From contig CAMMMX010000008.1 of NCBI GenBank assembly GCA_946498095.1, forward strand, positions 40,396 through 104,395: DNA of 64,000 bases, read 5' to 3'. Shown here piece after piece: positions 24,959-33,477 of the stretch (position 1 is its first letter; the number at the start of each line of letters is the position of its first letter). Origin of the DNA: an uncultured Clostridia bacterium (GTDB lineage: Bacteria; Bacillota; Clostridia; Oscillospirales; Ruminococcaceae). Position numbers and translations under genes: made by a program. A model generated the notes under the pieces. It saw only the letters and a program-made list of their open reading frames with translations, searched no databases and had not been told where the DNA came from.

Positions 24959-25963
24959 TCAAAGTTGAAACGTATCTCCGGTTGACTCCCGCAGAATAAA
25001 ACGATGCTCCAGCACGATATGCTGCTTTTCCATACTCGGTTCCTGTAACTGTTTCAGCAACAAATCGATACAATGGAAACCAATTTCATAGCAGGGCTGC
25101 GCCACAGTAGATAGGCTTGGCTTGTACATTTCGGTAAAGTCCATATTGTCAAAACCGATGATGCGGATATCGTTTCCCACGTCATATCCTGCGTCGAGCG
25201 CATGACGGGCATAACCCGCTGCCATCTGATCGGACATGCAGAACACAGCGTCCAGGACAGTAGACTGCTCTTCAAATACGAGGAACGCGTCATAGCCTGC
25301 ACGGAAGGAATAGTCCCCCTTAAACAGCATTTCCGGATGAAAAGAGGCTCCTTTGGAGGTAAGGCCGTCGATAAAACCCTTGGCACGTTTTTGGCAAAGC
25401 ACATGTTCCATTGGGCCGCTGACGATGGCAAAATTTCTTCCGTTCTTGTCCCAAAGGCATCTAGCTGCGTCATAACCTGCGCGATAGTTATCGATATCTA
25501 CTGTACAAATCTCAGCAATATCGGAATCCTCGCAACTGAGCACCACAGGGTAATGCGCTGCAAGTGTGACCAACTCATCCGGAGAGAGCTTGGAATTTAG
25601 CAGAACAACAGCATCTGCTAGACGCGAATACAGCATATTCAAATGTTCGCGTTCAGTTTGCGCTGTACCACCCGTCCCACAGGCAAGGACATTGTAGCCT
25701 TGTTCCGAAGCTGTTTCGTATAGTCCGCGGAAGATTGGTGCGTAAAACAGGCTGGACAGTGTGGGCGCGAGCACAAGAATATTTTTGGACTGTGCCTTCC
25801 GCAAGCTGCGCCCCCAACTGTTGGAACGGTAACCGAGCTTTTCGATCGCTTCATTCACTTGCTTGACAATCGGCTCAGAAACATAGGTGGAATGGTTGAT
25901 CACACGGGACACCGTTGCAACCGAGACGCCGGCAAGCCTGGCGACGTCCTTGATATCAGCCAC
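24959..25963 (-). CDS. LacI-family transcriptional regulator
   Basis: A 334-residue LacI/GalR repressor: N-terminal helix-turn-helix with hinge (IKDVARLAGVSVATVSRVIN), then a periplasmic-binding-protein-like effector domain (NILVLAPTLSSLFYAPIFRG; DNYRAGYDAARCLWDKNGR; AVFCMSDQMAAGYARHALDA). It is first in the run of nine same-strand genes, so it is the natural regulator of the sugar locus. ATG preceded by CCAAAGGAGTTGTTATTGTGG. The effector is presumably a sugar or glycoside derivative processed by the downstream enzymes. The inverted repeats at 20980-21024 and 22098-22120 are candidate operators, but no matching repeat is obvious upstream of this gene itself. Confidence 0.94.
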   Translation of the reverse strand: MADIKDVARLAGVSVATVSRVINHSTYVSEPIVKQVNEAIEKLGYRSNSWGRSLRKAQSKNILVLAPTLSSLFYAPIFRGLYETASEQGYNVLACGTGGTAQTEREHLNMLYSRLADAVVLLNSKLSPDELVTLAAHYPVVLSCEDSDIAEICTVDIDNYRAGYDAARCLWDKNGRNFAIVSGPMEHVLCQKRAKGFIDGLTSKGASFHPEMLFKGDYSFRAGYDAFLVFEEQSTVLDAVFCMSDQMAAGYARHALDAGYDVGNDIRIIGFDNMDFTEMYKPSLSTVAQPCYEIGFHCIDLLLKQLQEPSMEKQHIVLEHRFILRESTGDTFQL

Positions 25964-26120
25964 AATAACAACTCCTTTGGAAACCTACTACTATACTACT
26001 GGAATCGTCCCGGTTTTGCAATAGGCAGAATCACTAAATTTGAACTACTTTTTTGTCTATTTAGACGAAAAAGGAAAGAGAGCAGAAACAAGCGTGCAAC
26101 AGATTGACACAGACATGTGC

Positions 26121-26167
26121 AAAAAAGTATCCAGATTGGCATCTGAACCAGATACCAGTCTGGATAC
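26121..26167 (-). terminator. Rho-independent terminator of rpiB-upp
   Basis: GTATCCAGATTGG (26127-26139) pairs with CCAGTCTGGATAC (26155-26167) with one G-T pair. On the minus strand the stem is followed by TTTTTT. Begins 16 bases after the upp stop. Confidence 0.92.
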
Positions 26168-26182
26168 CGGAAACACGTAGGA

Positions 26183-26815
26183 TTATTTTGTACCGAACAG
26201 CCTGTCGCCAGCGTCGCCCAGGCCAGGAATGATGTAAAGATTATCGTTAAGACCTTCGTCGATACTGGCACAGTACACCTGTACGTCCGGGTGAGCAGAA
26301 GTCAGCGCTTCCACGCCCTGAGGCGCGGCGATAATACACATAAACTTGATCTGCTTCACACCACGTGCCTTTAAATTGGTAATGGCATCGACGGCGGAGA
26401 CGCCGGTTGCCAGCATCGGATCGACGACAATAACCTCCCGTTCCTCAATGTCGACGGGGAGCTTGCTGTAATATTCAATCGGCATATGAGTTTCCGGGTG
26501 ACGGAAGATACCGATGTGGCCGATTTTTGCAGCCGGAACCAGTTCCATAACGCCATCCACCATACCGAGCCCGGCACGCAGGATCGGTACAAACGCAAGT
26601 TTTCGGCCGGAAATAACTTTCGTTTTTGCTACAGCAAGCGGCGTTTCGATTTCCACTTCCTTTAGAGGAAGATCGCGCGTCGCTTCATAGCACATCAGCA
26701 TGGCAATTTCTGAAACAAGTTCCTTGAATTCCTTTGAGCCGGTGTTTTTGTCCCGCAACAGCGAAAGTTTATGCTGTATCAACGGGTGATCCAATACGGA
26801 TACGTTTTTCATCAT
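26183..26815 (-). CDS. upp: uracil phosphoribosyltransferase
   Basis: Converts uracil and PRPP to UMP in pyrimidine salvage. The 210-residue length is standard. Motifs: N-terminal [16 protein letters not shown], the flexible-loop region [19 protein letters not shown], the PRPP-binding [18 protein letters not shown], and the C-terminal uracil-binding [17 protein letters not shown]. Two ATGs are adjacent (26815, 26812); GAAAGGAATGGACATGAT lies upstream. It is in the same direction as rpiB, 103 bases after it, and the pair ends at a strong terminator. The rpiB-upp pairing is common in Firmicutes and links ribose phosphate supply with nucleotide salvage. Confidence 0.96.
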   Translation of the reverse strand: MMKNVSVLDHPLIQHKLSLLRDKNTGSKEFKELVSEIAMLMCYEATRDLPLKEVEIETPLAVAKTKVISGRKLAFVPILRAGLGMVDGVMELVPAAKIGHIGIFRHPETHMPIEYYSKLPVDIEEREVIVVDPMLATGVSAVDAITNLKARGVKQIKFMCIIAAPQGVEALTSAHPDVQVYCASIDEGLNDNLYIIPGLGDAGDRLFGTK

Positions 26816-26918
26816 ATCATGTCCATTCCTTTCCGGTTTTATGTCGATTTTTGGAGGAGAAAAAGCGGTTTGGAGCAGGGAAATTTAACATTCTTTTCGC
26901 GCTTAGCCGAGAGTGCCG

Positions 26919-27377
26919 TCATTCAGCATGCTGCTGGGTTTGCGCCTTTTCAATTTCCCTCAGGTAATCAATCCGGCTTTGATGGCGTCCACCTTCAAAG
27001 GCAGTATGCAGAAAAACATTAACTAGCTCACAGGCTAACCCACCGGCGACCACACGTCCACCTAAGCACAGTACATTGGCGTCATTATGCAGACGCGTCA
27101 TTTTGGCGGAGAAATAATCCGAGCAGGCGGCGGCACGAATACCATTTACCTTATTGGCCGCGATGGAAATACCAATACCAGTGCCACAGAACAAAAGAGC
27201 TTTGTCGTGGCGGCCGGCAGCGACCTCGTTACAGACAGTTTGTGCAATGGCGGCGTAATTGCATGATTCGCCGCTAAAACAGCCATAGTCATGGAAGGGA
27301 ATCCCGTTTGATTTCAGCCATTCCATCACTTCACATTTTAAAGCGTAACCGGCATGGTCGCTTCCCAAAGCAATCAT
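26919..27377 (-). CDS. rpiB: ribose 5-phosphate isomerase B
   Basis: A 152-residue RpiB/LacAB-type isomerase that interconverts ribose 5-phosphate and ribulose 5-phosphate. The N-terminus MIALGSDHAGYALK carries the phosphate-binding aspartate and histidine. The catalytic cysteine is in LLFCGTGIGISIAANKVNGIRAA, and NDANVLCLGGRVV follows. Allose-phosphate isomerase or LacA/LacB cannot be fully excluded, but position before upp supports RpiB. GGAGGTTTTTC precedes the ATG at 27377; the longer in-frame extension to 27443 has no ribosome site and runs into the promoter leader. Confidence 0.94.
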   Translation of the reverse strand: MIALGSDHAGYALKCEVMEWLKSNGIPFHDYGCFSGESCNYAAIAQTVCNEVAAGRHDKALLFCGTGIGISIAANKVNGIRAAACSDYFSAKMTRLHNDANVLCLGGRVVAGGLACELVNVFLHTAFEGGRHQSRIDYLREIEKAQTQQHAE

Positions 27378-27463
27378 GAAAAACCTCCAAAACGTATGAC
27401 GAATTTTCCAAATGAATTGTAATCGCGGTGCGGAAAACCGCAATTATACGAACTTATATTTTT

Positions 27464-27492
27464 ATTATAGCATCCGTCTCCTACTAATACAA
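27464..27492 (-). promoter_or_regulatory. promoter of rpiB-upp
   Basis: On the minus strand TTGTAT (27487-27492) and TATAAT (27464-27469), 17 bases apart, about 85 bases before the rpiB start codon and directly after tsaB. Confidence 0.82.
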
Positions 27493-27513
27493 TACTCCAA
27501 GCGGGATTTCTTA

Positions 27514-28209
27514 TCATTTGTTTGCCTGCTGCCGGGCGAGCAATTCCCGCTCCGCTTGAGGAAGGCGCAGATAGGATGGAGCCAGCTCGGATGCTGACAC
27601 ATGCGGGAGACCTAAGGCAGCAAAGCATACTGATACGCCTGATTGTATACGCAGCTGCGGCGGCGCCAGAACAATACGGTCGAGAGCCATACCGGCTTTG
27701 GCCAGTTCCGCACCGTCGCCGACCAATGTGACGCGTTCCTGCAGAGCGCTGAGTTTTTCTGCAAGCAATGACAGCGGCAGCGCTTCGTCAAGGGAAAGGC
27801 GTTCCACATTGTCGCCGCGGATGCGAAATAAGGCTGTGTAAACCTGCTGGCAGCGTGCGTCCATCACCGGGCAGACCAAACCGTCCAGGCCGCGCAGGTT
27901 ATAGGCCAGTCCCAAAAGCGTCGAGACAGCAATACAGGGACGGTTGAGCGCGTAAGCCAGTCCTTTGACAGCACAGATGCCGATACGCAGCCCGGTAAAG
28001 GACCCCGGCCCTGTCGAGACGGCGAAACAATCGGCGTCGGACCAGTCCAGCGCTGCGCTGTGAAGCATACCTTCCATCATAGGCAGCATCGTCTGGGAAT
28101 GTGTTAGGTTATTGCATATGGTTGCATGGGCGAGGATACGCCCACTTTCCACATCGCAGAAAGCCGCGCTGACCGCTTTGGCCGAAGTGTCGATGCCCAA
28201 TATTTTCAA
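27514..28209 (-). CDS. tsaB: tRNA threonylcarbamoyladenosine biosynthesis protein TsaB
   Basis: TsaB is the pseudo-ASKHA scaffold that, with TsaD and TsaE, transfers threonylcarbamoyl to A37 of ANN-decoding tRNAs. The 231-residue protein begins MKILGIDTSAKAVSAAF and carries THSQTMLPMMEGML and the diagnostic GPGSFTGLRIGICAVKGLAYAL. The TTG start at 28209 lies nine bases after GAAGGAGGTGG; the frame extends further upstream but without a site. It overlaps the end of tsaE by four bases, implying translational coupling. TsaD is not in the window. The ribosomal acetyltransferase rimI often found next is also absent. Confidence 0.95.
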   Translation of the reverse strand: MKILGIDTSAKAVSAAFCDVESGRILAHATICNNLTHSQTMLPMMEGMLHSAALDWSDADCFAVSTGPGSFTGLRIGICAVKGLAYALNRPCIAVSTLLGLAYNLRGLDGLVCPVMDARCQQVYTALFRIRGDNVERLSLDEALPLSLLAEKLSALQERVTLVGDGAELAKAGMALDRIVLAPPQLRIQSGVSVCFAALGLPHVSASELAPSYLRLPQAERELLARQQANK

Positions 28210-28631
28210 AAACGTCCACCTCCTTCCGCGGTAATGATCCGGCGTTCGTCCCCATCCGGCTGTAATGTAACGGTGATGGATTCGCCCGGCAAGGCCCCTT
28301 CTATATTCTCGCTCCATTCAATGGCGAGAATCCCATCACCGTCCAGATAGTCAAAGAAACCGGTCATATAGAGATCGTCAAGGGTGTGGATACGATACAT
28401 GTCAAAATGATATAAAGGGACAGGGGAGGGGTATTCGTGAACCAGCGCGAAGGTCGGACTGGTAACCTCGCCTGTCCAGCCGAGTCCGTGCGCCAGCCCA
28501 CGGGTAAAAGCAGTTTTTCCGGCACCGAGTCCGCCACGGTAAGCGATGACGTCACCCGGGCGCAAGGCAGAAGCAAATTCCCGCGCGATTTTTTCCGTTT
28601 CAGCAGCGCTGTTCGAAATCCACTGTTTCAT
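28206..28631 (-). CDS. tsaE: tRNA threonylcarbamoyladenosine biosynthesis ATPase TsaE
   Basis: Small P-loop ATPase (141 residues) that drives the TsaBD complex in t6A synthesis. Walker A GGLGAGKTAFTRGLAHGLG lies at ~33-51. The switch-like TSPTFALVHEYPS and FDMYRI follow, with the Walker B-like GILAIEWSENI near residue 105. Length and order match YjeE/TsaE. It starts two bases after the fhs stop codon and ends within tsaB, so fhs-tsaE-tsaB is one transcript. Confidence 0.95.
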   Translation of the reverse strand: MKQWISNSAAETEKIAREFASALRPGDVIAYRGGLGAGKTAFTRGLAHGLGWTGEVTSPTFALVHEYPSPVPLYHFDMYRIHTLDDLYMTGFFDYLDGDGILAIEWSENIEGALPGESITVTLQPDGDERRIITAEGGGRF

Positions 28632-28633
28632 AT

Positions 28634-30307
28634 TCAGAACAGCCCCACTGTATTGCCGTTTTTATCAATATCGATCCGGTACGCAGCTGGACTTTTCGGT
28701 AATCCCGGCATGGTTAAAATGTCACCGGTCAGCGCGACGATAAACCCTGCCCCTGCACTCAGCCGCACATCGCGGACAGTAATCTCAAAACCATCGGGAC
28801 GTCCCAGCTTGGCGGGATCGTCCGAGAGGGAGTATTGTGTCTTGGCTACACAGATTGGCAAATTGGAGAAACCTAATTTTTCGATTTCTGCAGTCGATTT
28901 TCTAGCCGCTGCCGTAAAGGTAGCTCCATCAGCACCATAGATGACTCTGGCGATGGTTTCGATTTTTTCAGAGATCGGGCGATCCAGTTCGTAAATTGGA
29001 GCAAAGCGGGCAGACGGGCCGTGCTCACAGATGTCACAGACTTTTTGCGCAAGCTCGATACCGCCTTCGCCGCCCTTGGCAAAGACTTCACAGAGTGCTA
29101 CATGAACACCTTTTGCGGTACAGAAGTCTTCTACCGCTTTCATTTCAGCTTCCGTATCGCTTTCGAAACGGTTGATTGCCACAACGACAGGCACGCCAAA
29201 TTTATGCATATTATCAATATGCGCGCCCAGATTGACGATACCTCTCTCCAGGGCCGGGATATCCTCCGTCGATAGGTTTTCCTTTGCCACGCCGCCGTTA
29301 TACTTCAGGGCGCGAATGGTTGCGACAAGCACAACGCAGTCCGGATGTAATTTTGCTGTTCGGCATTTGATATCAAAGAATTTTTCAGCGCCAAGATCGG
29401 AACCAAACCCCGCCTCGGTGATGGCATAATCGCCCAGCTTCAATGCCAAACGCGTTGCACGGACAGAATTACAGCCATGTGCGATGTTGGCGAAAGGACC
29501 GCCGTGAATGATAGCGGGGGTATTCTCCAGCGTCTGGACAAGGTTCGGCTTGAGCGCTTCCTTGAGCAACACGGTCATCGCACCATGTACCTGCAGATCA
29601 CGTGCATAGATGGGATTGCCGTCGACATCATAGGCAACAAGGATGCGCCCCAGACGTTTTTTCAGGTCGGCAAGATCGCTGGCCAAACAGAGGATTGCCA
29701 TGACTTCGCTTGCAACCGTAATCTGGAACGAATCCTCACGCGGGACACCATTAAGTTTACCGCCCAGCCCGACTACGACGTTGCGCAGTGCGCGATCGTT
29801 CATGTCCATACAGCGTTTCATGAGGATACGCCGCGGGTCGATCCGGAGCGAGTTTCCCTGTTGCAGATGGTTGTCAAGGACAGCACATAGAAGGTTGTTG
29901 GCTGCAGTAATCGCGTGCATATCTCCGGTAAAATGGAGGTTAATGTCCTCCATCGGGACGACTTGTGCATAACCTCCGCCGGCAGCCCCGCCCTTAATGC
30001 CGAATACCGGTCCCAGGGAGGGCTCACGCAGCGCCAATACGGCGTTTTTGCCTATTTTTTTCATCGCCTGCGCCAAGCCTACGCTGGTGGTGGTTTTTCC
30101 CTCCCCAGCGGGTGTGGGATTGATGGCGGTCACCAGGACGAGTTTGCCGTCCGGCCGCCCGGAAACGCGCTGTGCGAGCCGGTCGGAAAGCTTGGCTTTG
30201 TAGTTTCCGTATGGCTCAATTTCATCGGCATGGATGCCAAGCTGCGTGGCAATCTCGGTGATAGGAAGCAGCTTAGCGCCGGCGGCGATCTCAATGTCAC
30301 TTAACAT
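28634..30307 (-). CDS. fhs: formate-tetrahydrofolate ligase (formyl-THF synthetase)
   Basis: Makes 10-formyl-THF from formate, THF and ATP, the entry to one-carbon metabolism and, in acetogens, to the Wood-Ljungdahl methyl branch. The 557-residue length is normal. The family signatures are present: [20 protein letters not shown] (P loop) and [20 protein letters not shown], followed by [18 protein letters not shown]. The C-terminal glycine-rich [24 protein letters not shown] closes the enzyme. The ATG at 30307 follows GGAGGAATGCGACC. Other Wood-Ljungdahl genes are not nearby, so a biosynthetic role is likely. Confidence 0.97.
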   Translation of the reverse strand: MLSDIEIAAGAKLLPITEIATQLGIHADEIEPYGNYKAKLSDRLAQRVSGRPDGKLVLVTAINPTPAGEGKTTTSVGLAQAMKKIGKNAVLALREPSLGPVFGIKGGAAGGGYAQVVPMEDINLHFTGDMHAITAANNLLCAVLDNHLQQGNSLRIDPRRILMKRCMDMNDRALRNVVVGLGGKLNGVPREDSFQITVASEVMAILCLASDLADLKKRLGRILVAYDVDGNPIYARDLQVHGAMTVLLKEALKPNLVQTLENTPAIIHGGPFANIAHGCNSVRATRLALKLGDYAITEAGFGSDLGAEKFFDIKCRTAKLHPDCVVLVATIRALKYNGGVAKENLSTEDIPALERGIVNLGAHIDNMHKFGVPVVVAINRFESDTEAEMKAVEDFCTAKGVHVALCEVFAKGGEGGIELAQKVCDICEHGPSARFAPIYELDRPISEKIETIARVIYGADGATFTAAARKSTAEIEKLGFSNLPICVAKTQYSLSDDPAKLGRPDGFEITVRDVRLSAGAGFIVALTGDILTMPGLPKSPAAYRIDIDKNGNTVGLF

Positions 30308-30480
30308 GGTCGCATTCCTCCGCGTACAATTATTTGCCGGCGGCGTCCGAACCCCCGGCAGGTTTGTATAAGAACATATCTTACAGTATAGCATAAAAAA
30401 ACGGATTCGGCTATTGGTTTTAGAAAAGATTAGCAGATATCTAGGAAATCCTCTGACCATATGGTCCTTCACCCGGCTTC

Positions 30481-30936
30481 TCATCCTTCTATTGCGAAAT
30501 CATTTGCTTGTTTGGATAAGCTGATACAATGACGAGGGCACAGCCCGGATGGGTTTACCAAGATCTCTTTCTCTGGGTGAAAACAAGCGGCCTCTTCCAA
30601 GTGCTTGAGGAAAATATAATTTCTTCGTAGCCGCTTGGGCGGCAGACGCGGATTCGGCTTTCTTTTTATCGACAAGAGCTTCATCAAATCATCCGGCAGG
30701 GTAGTATCAGTTGACCCATTTCTATCATGGTATGTGTTTGTTTCCTCATAAAACTTTTGAATACGTTTAGAATCGTTGTCTCTCGCTGTAACAAAACACT
30801 CCCGTCCATCTTTGCTGAATATCATTCGAAATCTGATATCATGCTTTTTTGCATATAACGTACATAAGGTCTTACCGTCTCTGCGATATTGATATTCATA
30901 CGCCCATGCTTCTAAAGCCGATCCATGTCGTGCTTT
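30481..30936 (-). pseudogene. remnant of a DUF3788-like protein
   Basis: The open frame contains AWAYEYQYRRDGKTLCTLYA followed by FSKDGRECFVTARD and later FYEETNTYHD and LLSIKRKPNPR, the landmarks of DUF3788 proteins (GKTLC..LYP, then TYHDGKWL, then KRKPN). There is no usable start: the frame opens with a stop at 30937-30939. The expected N-terminus is missing, and the TYHDGKW segment is scrambled (TYHDRNGSTDTTLPDD). The C-terminus runs beyond the usual family end. This is best read as a decayed gene with several indels. An internal ATG at 30825 could still express ~114 residues. DUF3788 function is unknown. Confidence 0.5.
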
Positions 30937-31053
30937 TTATCAATTATGGCGCATCCTTTCTGCCATACCTTACACAAAGAAGCTCTGACTAAAGCCGTCC
31001 TTTCTCCCTTAGTAGGTATTTATGAAGCTTTGTCCTTTCTTTCCTTTCTCTAA

Positions 31054-31710
31054 TCAAGCTTGATAAAGAATCTTCCGTTTTGCGCTTTTATAGCTACTGA
31101 CGGCGGTAATACACTTAATGTAAAGCTGGGGATTGACGTTTGTTCCGCCAGTGGAGGAAGACAGGCATAGCATTTGGAAGGTTGTCCGTTTCAGCCGGCA
31201 ATACAAGTCCGCCCGGCCAATGGAGCCGTCCTGACGGTAGAACAAATCTCCCCAGGCGTATTCGGCTGCATAATGGAGGATGACGGGATATTCGCAAGCG
31301 CGCAACGTCGGTGTAAACGGCGCGCACTGCAAAAAGGTAAATCCTCCGGGGACACCGGCACAATCCTTGGTGGAAAAGTGAATTTGCGTTTCCTCTATTT
31401 GTAGGCGGGGGAATACTGTACAACAATCGCGCGCAGTGCGAAACAGCCCATTCAGCGACAGAATATCCCGGCTGGCCTGTTTTCGGTTGCAGCCAATCAG
31501 AAGGTAACGGCAGGAGCCTGTTTCAGCTTGTTGAATAAAGGGAATATTGGAAAAGCTGTAGGGAATGCGAGGAAACGGATACATATCTACGACGTTGTCT
31601 TTGTGGCACAGGGGATCGCCGCCGATTTCCGACGCCTCTCCAAGCTGTGGGAAAAGCTCTTGAATGACCTGACGTGTCCCTTCGCCGTCCAGCAGTTCCT
31701 TGATATCCAT
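31054..31710 (-). CDS. hypothetical protein (218 residues)
   Basis: I do not recognise the family. The start is well supported: AAAGGAGGGGCAT immediately before the ATG. The protein is soluble, without signal peptide or membrane segments, rich in cysteine (about 10, including RDCCTVFP and DLYCRLKR), and has a basic C-terminal tail. Local segments are DMYPFPRIPYSFSNIPF and RYLLIGCNRKQASRD. It lies 64 bases after the S24-type repressor gene on the same strand, so it is probably controlled by or co-transcribed with that regulator. A palindrome ATCAAGCTTGAT overlaps its stop region. No phage or plasmid function is evident. Confidence 0.65.
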   Translation of the reverse strand: MDIKELLDGEGTRQVIQELFPQLGEASEIGGDPLCHKDNVVDMYPFPRIPYSFSNIPFIQQAETGSCRYLLIGCNRKQASRDILSLNGLFRTARDCCTVFPRLQIEETQIHFSTKDCAGVPGGFTFLQCAPFTPTLRACEYPVILHYAAEYAWGDLFYRQDGSIGRADLYCRLKRTTFQMLCLSSSTGGTNVNPQLYIKCITAVSSYKSAKRKILYQA

Positions 31711-31774
31711 ATGCCCCTCCTTTGGCTAAGAAAATATCCCCCCGTAAAAACGGGAGGATATGATTTCAAAAAAC

Positions 31775-32416
31775 TTACAGTTGTGCCTTGATCTGCATCG
31801 CCTTACCGATGATACGCGCCGACTCTAAGTCATCTCCTGCGATAACGCGTGCAGGGTACTTGCTGTTAAGCGATTGCAGGATCATTGCGCCGTTTTGCTT
31901 GTAAACCTTTTTCAAGGTACCGCAGTCCCAATCGTAAACGACCACGGCGATATCTCCATCGTCTACGTCGGGTTGTTTACGCACCAGTACAAGGTCGCCT
32001 TCAAAAATACGAGGCTCCATACTGTCGCCGGTGACACGCAGATAAAAATAATTATCGGGGTTGGTAACGTCGGCGTATTCGTATCCTTCCAGCTCTTCGT
32101 AGGCCAAACCGTTGAATCCGGCGCGGACTGTGCCGATGATCGGAATGGGAACACCTTCCCCCTCATACTGGACAGCGCCCATACGAGCAATCGCTTCGTC
32201 CTCGCTGTTCTGATAGGGAGAATTGCCGAGTAGGTAATCGACCGATACATGGAAGTACGCGGCAATTTTTTTCAGTTTTTCCACAGAAGGGACCTGTTTT
32301 CCTGATTTCCATTGTGAAAATAGGCCGCTGGAAAAGCCAAGGTCGCTCGACATACGTGCCGCGCTGATTTTTTTCTTCGCGATCAGATCGATGATACGCT
32401 CAACGGTACTGGTCAT
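31775..32416 (-). CDS. XRE/S24 (LexA- or CI-like) self-cleaving repressor
   Basis: A 213-residue two-domain repressor. Residues ~5-65 are a Cro/CI helix-turn-helix (AARMSSDLGFSSGLFSQWKS). Residues ~90-213 are an S24 peptidase domain with the cleavage pair A99-G100 in GTVRAGFNG, catalytic S132 in TGDSMEPRI and the general-base lysine K169 in CGTLKKVYK. All three elements needed for RecA-stimulated self-cleavage are present, so it can act as a DNA-damage switch. ATG preceded by AAAGGAG ten bases away. Transcribed divergently from the leader and small membrane-protein gene at 32694. No integrase, capsid or other phage gene lies nearby. Confidence 0.92.
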   Translation of the reverse strand: MTSTVERIIDLIAKKKISAARMSSDLGFSSGLFSQWKSGKQVPSVEKLKKIAAYFHVSVDYLLGNSPYQNSEDEAIARMGAVQYEGEGVPIPIIGTVRAGFNGLAYEELEGYEYADVTNPDNYFYLRVTGDSMEPRIFEGDLVLVRKQPDVDDGDIAVVVYDWDCGTLKKVYKQNGAMILQSLNSKYPARVIAGDDLESARIIGKAMQIKAQL

Positions 32417-32470
32417 TGACAGCAAACTCCTTTGTTCAATAAAATTCTTAGAAAAGTAATATTTAAGTCA

Positions 32471-32499
32471 TTGATAATCTTACTTATCTAAGATATAAT
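32471..32499 (+). promoter_or_regulatory. promoter of the leader RNA and small membrane protein
   Basis: TTGATA (32471-32476) and TATAAT (32494-32499), 17 bases apart, divergent from the S24 repressor gene. The spacer and flanks are rich in the related words TTACTTATCTAAGAT and AAGTAATATTTAAG, where that repressor may bind. Confidence 0.85.
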
Positions 32500-32505
32500 A
32501 AAACC

Positions 32506-32657
32506 ATCGAGAGCAGGTTGACAGCTATGGATAAGTCTTGATACCGCACATCAAGGTTATCAGCGGTCAAGTAGAAAAATACGGAAAACTACGAGCTTTG
32601 GATCTTCGTTTTATAAGAATATCATAGATCAAATTCCGCTTGAAGTCAACCTGTTTT
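32506..32657 (+). ncRNA. candidate structured leader or small RNA
   Basis: About 150 bases between a consensus promoter and the small gene have no coding content but fold in a nested way. A closing helix CAGGTTGAC (32514-32522) / GTCAACCTG (32645-32653) is perfect over nine bases and followed by TTTT. Inside are CTATG/CATAG, a hairpin GATAA-CTTGAT / ATCAAG-TTATC, and a small GTAG/CTAC hairpin. It may be a free small RNA ending at 32657 or a cis-acting leader for the membrane protein 37 bases on. I cannot match it to a known RNA family by eye. Confidence 0.4.
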
Positions 32658-32693
32658 CCAAAAATATCTTACAAAATGAAGGAGAGAAAAGGT

Positions 32694-32855
32694 ATGTTTG
32701 ATATTGCACAGGGGCTGCTTTCCATCGTAATTTTGTTTGGTGGTTTTTTCGGTTTGCTGATCGCCGTCTATAGTGTGGTGAAGCTTTGGGATAAGCTTTT
32801 AGTTCCTTATCTACGTCATCGTGGCTACAAGGTACATATTAGCGGGATAGATTAA
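32694..32855 (+). CDS. small single-span membrane protein (53 residues)
   Basis: ATG follows AAAATGAAGGAGAGAAAAGGT, a good ribosome site. The peptide has one hydrophobic segment (residues ~7-30, LLSIVILFGGFFGLLIAVYS) and a basic C-terminal tail (KLLVPYLRHRGYKVHISG). Positive charges after the span predict an outside N-terminus and inside C-terminus. No family is recognised. Small hydrophobic peptides with basic tails beside S24 regulators are sometimes damage-induced toxins or division inhibitors; that is a possibility only. The transcript has a ~190-base leader and a downstream terminator, so it is a self-contained unit. Confidence 0.6.
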   Translation: MFDIAQGLLSIVILFGGFFGLLIAVYSVVKLWDKLLVPYLRHRGYKVHISGID

Positions 32856-32983
32856 CTCTTCCAACTCAATCATATTTCCCTCCATCAGACGGTTCCGTTA
32901 TTCAGTTTCGTTTTGTCTGCTGATAAGCAGGGGTGTATTGCATGGAAGTTTCTGGATGAACATACAAATGGGACATTGCTAAT

Positions 32984-33026
32984 CGCCCTCGCCGGTTTAT
33001 GGGGTTATGGCGGGGGCGGATATTTT
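32984..33026 (+). terminator. terminator downstream of the small membrane protein gene
   Basis: CGCCCTCGCC (32984-32993) pairs with GGCGGGGGCG (33009-33018) with one G-T pair, followed by GATATTTTTAT. Confidence 0.75.
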
Positions 33027-33071
33027 TATGTAGTCGGACGGGCTTGCTGCACCGTCCTTGCAGGATAGGAT

Positions 33072-33118
33072 ACACGCGCATAATATGATGGAATCCATAT
33101 CCCTATTGTGCGTGTTTT
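33072..33118 (+). terminator. second terminator-like hairpin
   Basis: ACACGCGCATAAT pairs with ATTGTGCGTGT allowing a small bulge and is followed by TTTTTG. It lies about 50 bases beyond the first terminator, with no gene between them. Confidence 0.6.
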
Positions 33119-33477
33119 TGAATTTATCGTATCTCCCTGCCGGTTTTATTTTGCGCATAAACGTTTTTCCTATCCGCGGATGTTTGCAGTATATTTTGGA
33201 AGTTAAAACGGCACGCTTGACATTCCTGGATGATGTCTGCATAATGTAAGTAATGAGATAAGAAATATTACTTGTATGAATTCAATGGAGAAATGGAGAC
33301 AGCAAATTGTCCGGGAGAAACAGCCCTGTTGTTTTTGAGAACATTTTTCATCACATCTTTTGATGTTATGTGGCTCGGGAAGTTAAGTGAGCGCTCGTAT
33401 ACGCTGGTAAGATGCTTCCTTGGAACCAGTCTTTCGAAAAAGTGACATTCGCTATTGATGCGGGAGGAGGTTTTACG

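Larger units (their letters stand above)
32856..33477. other. ~620 bases without a convincing gene
   Basis: Besides the two hairpin terminators listed separately, this stretch holds a small inverted repeat AAGTAAT/ATTACTT (33248-33254 and 33267-33273) whose arms recall the AAGTAAT words near the S24 repressor promoter. An open frame through the first terminator ends in glycine-rich sequence and lacks a start, so it is not called. Confidence 0.5.

Noticed and set aside
30308..30480. Possible THF riboswitch upstream of fhs
   Set aside because: Only a TGCCGG/CCGGCA stem is visible; the conserved THF-aptamer sequences are not recognised.
32860..33066. Plus-strand open stretch ending in a glycine-rich peptide
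   Set aside because: No start codon with a ribosome site, and its glycine-rich part is the GC stem of a terminator.
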